In this document: positions 31,787 through 38,905 of the stretch, in pieces
Position numbering within the stretch: position 1 is the first letter of the stretch
Layout: each line of letters opens with the position of its first letter
Origin: Hydrogenoanaerobacterium sp032017025
Lineage (GTDB): Bacteria; Bacillota; Clostridia; Oscillospirales; Ruminococcaceae
NCBI RefSeq assembly: GCF_032017025.1
Contig: NZ_DALZQO010000006.1
Span: forward strand, 69,865 to 133,864
Reading direction: 5' to 3'
Length of the DNA: 64,000 nucleotides
Program-made: the position numbers and the translations under genes
The notes under the pieces: model-generated
Database searches by the model: none
Seen by the model: only the letters and a program-made list of their open reading frames with translations
Told to the model about the DNA's origin: nothing

Positions 31787-32290
31787 ATGGAATTCATACT
31801 GCGGCAGTGGGACAAAAATGATGCAGAAAGTGTTTTAAAACATGCGAACAACAAAAAGATTGCCGATAACCTCCGCAATTCATTTCCCTATCCCTATACT
31901 TTAGAAGATGCAAAAAGCTATGTGAGTTTCTGCGCAGAAAATAATGAAGAACGGCAATGCACTCGTGCGATTGTGATAGATGGAGAAGCTGTGGGAAGCA
32001 TCGGTGTTTTTTTAAAGGACGATGTTTACTGTAAAAGCGCAGAGCTTGGTTACTGGTTAGCAGAACCCTTTTGGGGAAAAAGCGTTATGAGTAGCGCTAT
32101 CCGAAAAATCTGCGCATTTACCTTTGACAATTATGATGTAGTTCGAATCTTTGCAGAGCCCTACACATATAATATCGGTTCTTGTAAGGCGCTGGAGCAT
32201 GCGGGCTTTCAGTTGGAGGGAGTCTTAAAGAAGAGTGTATATAAAAACGGAGAGTTTTTCGATTCCTGTATCTATGCGCTTTTAAAATAA
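31787..32290 (+). CDS. GNAT N-acetyltransferase, RimJ/RimL type
   Basis: This 167-residue protein of the Acetyltransf_3 group begins LRQWDKNDAESVLKHANN and has the acetyl-CoA site in the form SAELGYWLAEPFWGKSVMSSAI near residue 84-105, ending in FAEPYTYNIGSCKALEHAGF typical of RimJ-like enzymes. The substrate may be a ribosomal protein, another amine or a small molecule; it cannot be told here. I use ATG 31787 rather than the GTG immediately before it; AGAGGGA lies six bases upstream. It lies between uvrB and uvrA, so it is probably SOS-induced with them, which is an unusual position. Confidence 0.85.
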   Translation: MEFILRQWDKNDAESVLKHANNKKIADNLRNSFPYPYTLEDAKSYVSFCAENNEERQCTRAIVIDGEAVGSIGVFLKDDVYCKSAELGYWLAEPFWGKSVMSSAIRKICAFTFDNYDVVRIFAEPYTYNIGSCKALEHAGFQLEGVLKKSVYKNGEFFDSCIYALLK

Positions 32291-32353
32291 ATACAGGTGA
32301 CAACAAAAGATTATCTGCAATTTAATGAAATGCACGGTCTGGAGGAAGATATT

Positions 32354-35185
32354 TTGCCAATTAACGATAAACTTATTATAAAAGGGGCACGTGAAAACAA
32401 CCTCAAGAATATAGACTTAGAGATTCCGCGTGACAAGCTTGTAGTCTTTACAGGGCTTTCGGGTTCTGGAAAAAGCTCGCTGGCTTTTGATACTATCTAC
32501 GCTGACGGCCAACGCCGCTATGTTGAGAGCCTGTCGAGTTATGCTCGCCAGTTCCTAGGGCAGATGGAAAAGCCGGATGTGGATTCTATCGAAGGATTGT
32601 CTCCTGCAATTTCGATAGATCAAAAGACCACCTCAAAAAACCCGCGTTCCACCGTAGGTACGGTTACCGAAATTTACGATTACCTGCGTTTGTTGTATGC
32701 ACGCATTGGAGTTCCGCACTGTCCTATCTGTGGCAGACCTATTCAGCAGCAAACGGTCGATCAAATGGTCGATCAAATTCTCTCCCTGCCCGAGAGCACT
32801 AAAATACAGATTCTTGCACCGGTTGTGCGCGGGCGCAAAGGCGAGCACGTCAAAGAATTTGAAGCTGCGAAACGCTCCGGATACGCAAGGGTACGCGTGG
32901 ATGGAAATATCTACGACCTCACCGAAGAAATAAAACTAGAGAAGAACAAAAAGCATTCCATTGAAATTGTAGTGGACAGGCTTGTTGTTAGGTCTGATAT
33001 TAAATCGCGTCTTTCCGATTCGCTGGAAACAGCGGTAGGGCTTTCGGGCGGGCTTGCGATTGTTGATGTAATTGACGGCGACGAGATTATGTTTTCGCAG
33101 AACTACGCCTGCCCAGAGCACAATATAAGCATTGAAGAACTTGCACCGCGCATGTTTTCGTTTAACAATCCGCAGGGTGCCTGTGAAAAATGCACCGGCC
33201 TCGGTACGTTTATGAAGGTCGACCCCGACCTCGTGGTGCCAAACAAAAAGTTATCTGTTCGAGAAGGCGCGATCAAAGCAAGCGGCTGGTACTATGCCGA
33301 GGGTGGTATGGCACAAAGCTATTATGAGGGCCTTGCCAAACATTACGGCTTCTCGCTTGATATTCCTTTCAAAGACCTACCACAGCACTGTAAAGACTTA
33401 TTGCTTTACGGTACAAATGGAGAAAAATTCACGATTTACCGTGACGCAGGCTCGATGCAAGGAGAGTATACTACCGATTTTGAAGGTGTTATCAACAATC
33501 TTGAGCGCCGTTTTCGTGTTACCAGCAGCGAATGGATGAAGGCGGAACTCACTGTTTACATGGGCTCTGAGTGTTGCCCCGACTGCCACGGTGACCGTTT
33601 AAAGGACGTTTACCTTTCCGTATTGATTGGTGGGACGAATATCAGCGACTTTTGTAAAATGTCGGTGGCGAAAGCACTTGATTTTCTAAACACGCTTCAA
33701 CTAACTGACCGCGAGCAGATGATCGCGTCTCAAATTATCAAAGAAATTCGAGAGCGTCTCGGCTTTTTGCAAAGTGTGGGGTTGGAATACTTAACGTTAT
33801 CACGTTCCGCCGGCACTCTATCGGGCGGCGAAAGCCAGCGCATTCGTCTCGCCACGCAAATCGGTTCTTCACTAATGGGGGTGTTGTACATTTTGGACGA
33901 ACCCAGCATTGGTCTGCACCAGAAGGACAACGATAAACTGATTGCAACGCTCAAACGCCTGAGGGATCTCGGAAATACTCTGATTGTCGTCGAGCATGAT
34001 GAGGATACGATGCGCAACTCGGATTATATTGTTGATATTGGCCCGGGTGCTGGGGTACATGGCGGTGAGGTTGTTTGTGCAGGTACTCTGAAAGATGTTG
34101 AAGCGTGTCCGGCATCGCTGACGGGACAGTATTTAAGCGGACGTAAGAAAATTCCTGTGCCCGAGGTACGTCGCAAAGGCAACGGAAGCTGGATTGAAAT
34201 TATTGGTGCAACCGAAAACAACCTTAAAAGGGTTGATGTAAAAATCCCACTGGGTGCCTTTACAGTGGTAACAGGTGTTTCCGGTTCGGGAAAAAGCTCT
34301 TTGGTCAATGAAATACTCTACAAAAAGCTGGCTGCCACGCTGAACGGTTCACGTATCCGTGCGGGCAAACATGATGATCTTCTGGGGCTCGAAAACCTCG
34401 ACAAGGTTATCGACATCAATCAGTCGCCCATTGGAAGAACACCGCGCTCTAATCCCGCAACCTATACCGGCGTGTTTACTGATATCCGCGATTTGTTTGC
34501 ATCTACCAATGCGGCAAAAATGCGCGGCTATAATTCGGGGCGTTTCTCTTTTAATGTAAAAGGCGGCCGGTGCGAGGCATGTGAAGGCGATGGAATCATC
34601 CAAATTGAAATGCACTTTTTGCCTGATGTTTTTGTACCCTGTGAGGTCTGTAAGGGTAAACGTTACAACCGTGAGACGCTAGAGGTCAAATATAAGGATA
34701 AATCCATTTACGATGTTTTAGAGATGACGGTGGAAGAGGGCTTGCTGTTCTTTGATAATCTGCCAAAGATTAAGCGCAAACTGCAAACTCTTTATGATGT
34801 TGGTCTCGGCTACATCAAAATCGGTCAGCCGGCTACAACGCTTTCAGGCGGTGAGGCGCAGAGGATAAAACTGGCAACAGAGCTATCCAAACGCCCTACA
34901 GGCAAAACGATTTATATTCTTGATGAGCCTACAACCGGTTTGCACACTGCAGATGTTCACAAGCTGATAGAAGTGTTGCAAAAGCTGGTCGATACTGGAA
35001 ACTCAATTGTATTAATTGAACATAATCTGGACATGATAAAAACGGCAGATTATCTTATTGACCTCGGCCCCGATGGCGGAGATAAGGGCGGCGAAGTTAT
35101 TTTTACCGGTACCCCGGAGGAGATTATAAAATGCGAAAAATCTTATACCGGTAAATATTTGAAAAAACTATTGCAAAACAAATAA
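32354..35185 (+). CDS. uvrA: UvrABC excision nuclease subunit A
   Basis: UvrA is the dimeric ABC-type ATPase that finds DNA lesions and loads UvrB. From TTG 32354 the protein has 943 residues, the normal size, and starts with the family pattern PINDKLIIKGARENNLKNID. GGAGGA lies eight bases upstream of this TTG. A GTG at 32297 would add 19 residues but has no ribosome site. Walker A motifs GLSGSGKSS and GVSGSGKSS, signature motifs LSGGESQRIRLA and LSGGEAQRIKLA, and zinc modules (CPICG; CEAC with CEVC) are all intact. It ends the SOS unit. Confidence 0.97.
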   Translation: MPINDKLIIKGARENNLKNIDLEIPRDKLVVFTGLSGSGKSSLAFDTIYADGQRRYVESLSSYARQFLGQMEKPDVDSIEGLSPAISIDQKTTSKNPRSTVGTVTEIYDYLRLLYARIGVPHCPICGRPIQQQTVDQMVDQILSLPESTKIQILAPVVRGRKGEHVKEFEAAKRSGYARVRVDGNIYDLTEEIKLEKNKKHSIEIVVDRLVVRSDIKSRLSDSLETAVGLSGGLAIVDVIDGDEIMFSQNYACPEHNISIEELAPRMFSFNNPQGACEKCTGLGTFMKVDPDLVVPNKKLSVREGAIKASGWYYAEGGMAQSYYEGLAKHYGFSLDIPFKDLPQHCKDLLLYGTNGEKFTIYRDAGSMQGEYTTDFEGVINNLERRFRVTSSEWMKAELTVYMGSECCPDCHGDRLKDVYLSVLIGGTNISDFCKMSVAKALDFLNTLQLTDREQMIASQIIKEIRERLGFLQSVGLEYLTLSRSAGTLSGGESQRIRLATQIGSSLMGVLYILDEPSIGLHQKDNDKLIATLKRLRDLGNTLIVVEHDEDTMRNSDYIVDIGPGAGVHGGEVVCAGTLKDVEACPASLTGQYLSGRKKIPVPEVRRKGNGSWIEIIGATENNLKRVDVKIPLGAFTVVTGVSGSGKSSLVNEILYKKLAATLNGSRIRAGKHDDLLGLENLDKVIDINQSPIGRTPRSNPATYTGVFTDIRDLFASTNAAKMRGYNSGRFSFNVKGGRCEACEGDGIIQIEMHFLPDVFVPCEVCKGKRYNRETLEVKYKDKSIYDVLEMTVEEGLLFFDNLPKIKRKLQTLYDVGLGYIKIGQPATTLSGGEAQRIKLATELSKRPTGKTIYILDEPTTGLHTADVHKLIEVLQKLVDTGNSIVLIEHNLDMIKTADYLIDLGPDGGDKGGEVIFTGTPEEIIKCEKSYTGKYLKKLLQNK

Positions 35186-35241
35186 ATTTTAGTATTATTA
35201 TAAGTAAGATAAAAAAAGTAAGAACTGTTCTCAATTTTATA

Positions 35242-35271
35242 TTTACAAATATTACACCTATGTGGTATAAT
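35242..35271 (+). promoter_or_regulatory. Sigma-A promoter of the rubredoxin gene
   Basis: TTTACA (35242-35247), 18-base spacer, perfect TATAAT (35266-35271), 41 bases before the start codon. Confidence 0.75.
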
Positions 35272-35312
35272 ATTGACATATTATTATTAAATTTAACAGG
35301 AGGTACATCTCA

Positions 35313-35471
35313 ATGGAAAAATATGTTTGCTCAATTTGCGGTCACATCTATGATGAAGCGGAAGGCGATCCGGATAATGGCGTTGCTCCAGGTACAAAAT
35401 GGGAAGATGTTCCCGACAGCTGGGTATGCCCACTTTGCGGCGTTGGCAAAGACATGTTTGAAAAAGCTTAA
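35313..35471 (+). CDS. Rubredoxin
   Basis: This 52-residue iron protein carries single electrons, here probably to the flavodiiron protein encoded next. The sequence MEKYVCSICGHIYD, PGTKWEDVPDSWVCPLCG has the two CxxCG knuckles (Cys6, Cys9, Cys39, Cys42) that bind one iron with four cysteines and the conserved aromatic core. ATG at 35313 follows AACAGGAGGTACATCTC. It has its own promoter and a strong terminator immediately after. Confidence 0.97.
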   Translation: MEKYVCSICGHIYDEAEGDPDNGVAPGTKWEDVPDSWVCPLCGVGKDMFEKA

Positions 35472-35478
35472 GTTTTTT

Positions 35479-35509
35479 ATTGAGGGGCAAAATGCCCCTC
35501 AATATTTTT
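35479..35509 (+). terminator. Rubredoxin terminator
   Basis: Perfect 11-bp stem ATTGAGGGGCA/TGCCCCTCAAT with a three-base loop, followed by ATTTTT. It lies directly after the rubredoxin stop and separates it from the flavodiiron gene. Confidence 0.93.
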
Positions 35510-35532
35510 GCGCAGTACATCAGACGCCGAGA

Positions 35533-35573
35533 AATTGTGTCAGGCGAAGCAGCAAGCTTCGCCTAGCGCAATT
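35533..35573. repeat. Long palindromic element between rubredoxin and flavodiiron genes
   Basis: The core AGGCGAAGC/GCTTCGCCT (9 bp, five-base loop) is extended outward by three G-T/G-C pairs and a 6-bp arm AAATTG/CAATTT, giving about 18 pairs with one mismatch. There is no T run, so it is not an ordinary terminator. It resembles a dispersed palindromic repeat unit; only one copy is evident in this window. Confidence 0.6.
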
Positions 35574-35617
35574 TGTCAGCGCCTAAACGAAGTTTAACAG
35601 TACGGAGGTAATCCTAT

Positions 35618-36820
35618 ATGTCATCCAGAAAAATTACCGATAGCATCTATTCTGTTGGTATTCTTAACCCAATTATGAGAATTTTTGATGTCGTCATGAC
35701 CACCGATTACGGCACCACCTATAACTCTTATATAGTGAAAGGCAGCGAAAAAACAGCGCTAATCGATACCTGCCACCTTACCTACTGGAAGCAGTACCTG
35801 GAAAATATTGAGGAGGTTTGCGATCCTGCATCGATAGATTACATTATTCTCAACCATTGCGAGCCGGATCATTCGGGTGTTCTTGCAAAGCTTGCAAAAC
35901 ATTGCCCCAATGCGGAGATTGTGGCGTCGCAGGCGGGTTCTATCTATCTGAAAAAAATTACAAATCTACCAGATTTTAAAGCGCGTGTTGCAAAAGACGG
36001 CGACATGATTGACCTTGGCGACAAAAAACTTAAATTTATTTCCGCACCATTTCTACATTGGCCCGATTCTATGTTTACTTGGTGTGAAGAGGAAAAAACT
36101 CTGTTTTCCTGCGATTTCCTCGGCTGCCATTACTGTGAGCCGCATGATTTTGACTATAACATTGCATATCCTGAGAAGTATGAGGATGCTTTTCAGTATT
36201 ATTATACCGGAATCTTTGGTCCTTTCCCAACCTATGTACAGAATGGCTTAAATAAGATTAGAGATCTCGATATTGAGTATGTTTGCAACAGCCATGGCCC
36301 TATCCTTACCAAAGGTGGCCGCTTGGAATACACCAGAAAAATGTACAACGAATGGAGCCAGCCGCATAAAAATGCAGTGAAAACTGTGCCGATTTTCTAT
36401 TGTTCTGCATACGGTAATACCGGGCTAGTCGCAAAGGCAATCAAGGCGGGCATCGACGAGGTTATTCCGGATGCAAACGTTACTGTTTACGATATCAATA
36501 ACCATAACATGTCCGATTTGCAGGCTGCACTAAACGCTTCGGACGCCTTTGCAATCGGTACACCCACCATCAATGCCGATGCAGTTGCCCCTGTGTGGAA
36601 TTTGCTCAGCCATGTTGATGCAATTAACAACAAAAAGAAACCTGCTCTTGCGTTTGGTTCTTATGGATGGAGCGGAGAAGGTGTCCCCAATATTATTGCA
36701 AGAATGCAAGGGTTAAAGCTGAATGTATTTGGAGACGGATTCAGATTTCAGTTTGTACCTTCTGAAGCAGATCTTGAAAAAGCAACCGAGCTTGGCCGCG
36801 AGTTTGCAAAAACACTTTAA
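35618..36820 (+). CDS. fprA: Flavodiiron protein (FprA-type oxygen/NO reductase)
   Basis: FprA reduces oxygen to water (or NO to N2O) with electrons from rubredoxin, protecting anaerobes. The 400-residue protein has an N-terminal metallo-beta-lactamase domain with the diiron ligands in HCEPDHSG near residues 79-86, DFLGCHYCEPHDFD near 166 and NSHGPIL near 226, and a C-terminal flavodoxin domain starting near 254 (FYCSAYGNTGLVA) that binds FMN. ATG follows ACGGAGGTAATCCTAT. There is no fused rubredoxin domain; the separate rubredoxin gene just upstream is the likely donor. Confidence 0.95.
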   Translation: MSSRKITDSIYSVGILNPIMRIFDVVMTTDYGTTYNSYIVKGSEKTALIDTCHLTYWKQYLENIEEVCDPASIDYIILNHCEPDHSGVLAKLAKHCPNAEIVASQAGSIYLKKITNLPDFKARVAKDGDMIDLGDKKLKFISAPFLHWPDSMFTWCEEEKTLFSCDFLGCHYCEPHDFDYNIAYPEKYEDAFQYYYTGIFGPFPTYVQNGLNKIRDLDIEYVCNSHGPILTKGGRLEYTRKMYNEWSQPHKNAVKTVPIFYCSAYGNTGLVAKAIKAGIDEVIPDANVTVYDINNHNMSDLQAALNASDAFAIGTPTINADAVAPVWNLLSHVDAINNKKKPALAFGSYGWSGEGVPNIIARMQGLKLNVFGDGFRFQFVPSEADLEKATELGREFAKTL

Positions 36821-36825
36821 TAGCC

Positions 36826-36865
36826 AAAGGCTTATCGTAGATTCATTTCTGCGATAAGCCTTTTT
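36826..36865 (+). terminator. Terminator of the flavodiiron gene
   Basis: Stem AGGCTTATCG/CGATAAGCCT with a 14-base loop, followed by TTTTTAATT, six bases after the stop codon. Confidence 0.88.
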
Positions 36866-36878
36866 AATTGACAAGTTC

Positions 36879-36907
36879 TTGAACAATTGTGCAAAAAATG
36901 CTATAAT
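36879..36907 (+). promoter_or_regulatory. Sigma-A promoter of miaB with extended -10
   Basis: TTGAAC (36879-36884), 17-base spacer, TATAAT (36902-36907) with the extended TGC before the -10. A better-looking TTGACA at 36868 is 28 bases from the -10 and so cannot pair with it. Confidence 0.75.
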
Positions 36908-36940
36908 TTATTGATACATCTTTTCATTGGAGGATATATT

Positions 36941-38365
36941 TTGTCAAGTCAGAAACACGTTGAGATGACAGCAGAGGAATTACACTGTCAATATGAATAT
37001 ATGGCAAAGGTAAAAGAAATTTTACAGCACCGTTATGTGCACCCGCCTCTGGCGCATGTGCACTCTTTTGGCTGCCAGGCTAACGTCAGCGATGGTGAGC
37101 GCATTAAGGGCATGCTTGCCGAAATGGGGTATGGCTTTACCGATTCCACCGACTCCGCCGATTTCATCCTTTACAACACCTGTGCTATTCGCAAAGGTGC
37201 AGAGGATAGAGTGTTTGGCAATGTTGGCGAACTGCAGCACAACAAACGCAGCCGTAAGGATATGATTATTGGGTTGTGCGGTTGTATGATGCAGCAGGAA
37301 CAAGTGGCGGCAAAAATTAAAAAAAGCTATCCTCATGTCGATATTGTATTTGGCACCCATGCAATGCATAAATTTCCGCAAATTCTTTTTCAGGCACTCA
37401 CGCAAAAGCAGCGTGTGTTCCAGATAGACGACAGCGAGAATGTCATTGCAGAGGGGCTGCCCATACGCCGTGATGGTAGCTACAAGGCATGGATTCAGAT
37501 TATGTATGGCTGCGACAACTTTTGCACCTACTGCATTGTGCCGTATGTACGTGGCAGAGAGCACAGCCGCCGCCCCGAAAAGATTGTTGCAGAAGCGCGG
37601 GAGTTAGTTGCACAAGGCTACAAAGAAATTACTCTGCTGGGTCAAAATGTGAATTCCTATGGCAAGGGTTTGGATGGCGATGTATCTTTTTCAAAGCTTT
37701 TGCGCATGATAAACGAGATAGAGGGAGATTTTCGTGTTCGGTTTATGACGAGCCATCCTAAGGATTGCACGCATGAACTACTCGATACGATTTCGCAGTG
37801 TGACAAGGTATGCAGGCATATTCATTTGCCGGTACAAAGTGGCAGCGATCGCATCCTAAAGCTGATGAACCGCCACTATACCCGCGATCAGTATCTCGAC
37901 CTAGTACGCTATGCACGTGCGAAGATGCCAGATGTGACCTTTACCAGTGATATTATTGTAGGCTTTCCATCTGAAACACACGATGACCTGCTGCAAACAA
38001 TTAAACTGATCAAAGAGGTGGAATATGACGCACTGTTTACTTTCATCTATTCGAAGCGAGAGGGAACAAAAGCAGCAGGGATGGACGACCCAGTGCCTGA
38101 AAAAGAAAAGTCCCTTTGGTTTCGCGAACTGCAAGCAGCACAAACTGAAGTCGGCAGCCGCCACAATGCGGCGCTTGTGGGCAAAACCCTGCGGGTGCTC
38201 GCCGACGGGCATGCGAAATCTGGCGAAGGGTACCTCACAGGGCGTACCGACAGCAACGCGGTGGTCGATTTTAAAGCAGATGATGGGCATATTGGCAAAT
38301 TTGTGAAGGTGCATATTACAAAAGCACTCAGTTGGGCTGTGCTTGGCGAAATTGTAGATGAATAA
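36941..38365 (+). CDS. miaB: tRNA methylthiotransferase MiaB (ms2i6A37 synthesis)
   Basis: MiaB is a radical SAM enzyme that adds a methylthio group to N6-isopentenyl-adenosine 37 of tRNAs, acting after MiaA (encoded at 43519). From TTG 36941 the protein has 474 residues. The N-terminal cluster cysteines are in FGCQANVSD near 46, NTCAIRKGAEDR near 80 and LCGCM near 116; the radical SAM motif CDNFCTYC is near 191; a TRAM domain ends the protein. TTG is chosen because TTGGAGGATATATT precedes it. A frame 18 codons longer runs back through the promoter and is rejected. Confidence 0.95.
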   Translation: MSSQKHVEMTAEELHCQYEYMAKVKEILQHRYVHPPLAHVHSFGCQANVSDGERIKGMLAEMGYGFTDSTDSADFILYNTCAIRKGAEDRVFGNVGELQHNKRSRKDMIIGLCGCMMQQEQVAAKIKKSYPHVDIVFGTHAMHKFPQILFQALTQKQRVFQIDDSENVIAEGLPIRRDGSYKAWIQIMYGCDNFCTYCIVPYVRGREHSRRPEKIVAEARELVAQGYKEITLLGQNVNSYGKGLDGDVSFSKLLRMINEIEGDFRVRFMTSHPKDCTHELLDTISQCDKVCRHIHLPVQSGSDRILKLMNRHYTRDQYLDLVRYARAKMPDVTFTSDIIVGFPSETHDDLLQTIKLIKEVEYDALFTFIYSKREGTKAAGMDDPVPEKEKSLWFRELQAAQTEVGSRHNAALVGKTLRVLADGHAKSGEGYLTGRTDSNAVVDFKADDGHIGKFVKVHITKALSWAVLGEIVDE

Positions 38366-38459
38366 AGGTCGCAAACAACCGTTCTTGCCACCGCGCGAGA
38401 CAAGACCGGAATCAAATAAATAAAACTTATAAATTACGCGCGGCAGAAAGGAAACTAAT

Positions 38460-38867
38460 ATGGATGTTATTCAATTAACAAGAGAACTCGGCAAAGCAAT
38501 TCAGGAGGATGACGGCTACAAGCTGTTCACCGCTGCAAAAGACAAAGCAGACAACGATACCGAGCTCCAGGATCTCATTGGTAAATTTAATCTTAAGAGA
38601 ATGGATATGAGCAATGCGGTCAGCTCACAAGACCCTGATCAGGAAAAGCTTGAGGCTCTCGATAAAGAACTCAAAGAGCTTTACGATACTGTAATGAAAA
38701 ACCCAACCATGATCGAATTCAATGCGACCAAAAAAGCAGTGGACAGCATGATGAGCTTTATCAATCAAATTCTTACCGCAAGTGTTAACGGCGAAGACCC
38801 GTTTACGGTTGAGGAAGCATCTGAAGGGTGCAGCGGCAGCTGCGGTTCATGCGGCGGTTGCCACTAA
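38460..38867 (+). CDS. YlbF/YmcA (RicF) family protein with a cysteine-rich tail
   Basis: Proteins of this helical family form the RicA-RicF-RicT complex, which in Bacillus subtilis influences RNase Y-dependent RNA processing and carries iron-sulfur clusters. The 135-residue protein is helical over residues 1-110 (LGKAIQEDDGYKLFTAAKDK, LEALDKELKELYDTVMKNP), with a C-terminal tail holding four cysteines in GCSGSCGSCGGCH. The tail could ligate a metal or an Fe-S cluster. ATG follows AGAAAGGAAACTAAT. It lies between miaB and mutS, which is a common neighbourhood in Clostridia. Confidence 0.85.
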   Translation: MDVIQLTRELGKAIQEDDGYKLFTAAKDKADNDTELQDLIGKFNLKRMDMSNAVSSQDPDQEKLEALDKELKELYDTVMKNPTMIEFNATKKAVDSMMSFINQILTASVNGEDPFTVEEASEGCSGSCGSCGGCH

Positions 38868-38905
38868 TAAAATGTTATAAGATAAAATAGCCGGGAGGAA
38901 ATACA

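Noticed and set aside
35260..35586. A 108-codon open frame overlapping rubredoxin
   Set aside because: It is out of frame with rubredoxin and has no domain; the real gene is the 52-codon rubredoxin frame.
36868..36873. TTGACA as the miaB -35 box
   Set aside because: It is 28 bases from the -10 box; TTGAAC at 36879 has the correct 17-base spacing.
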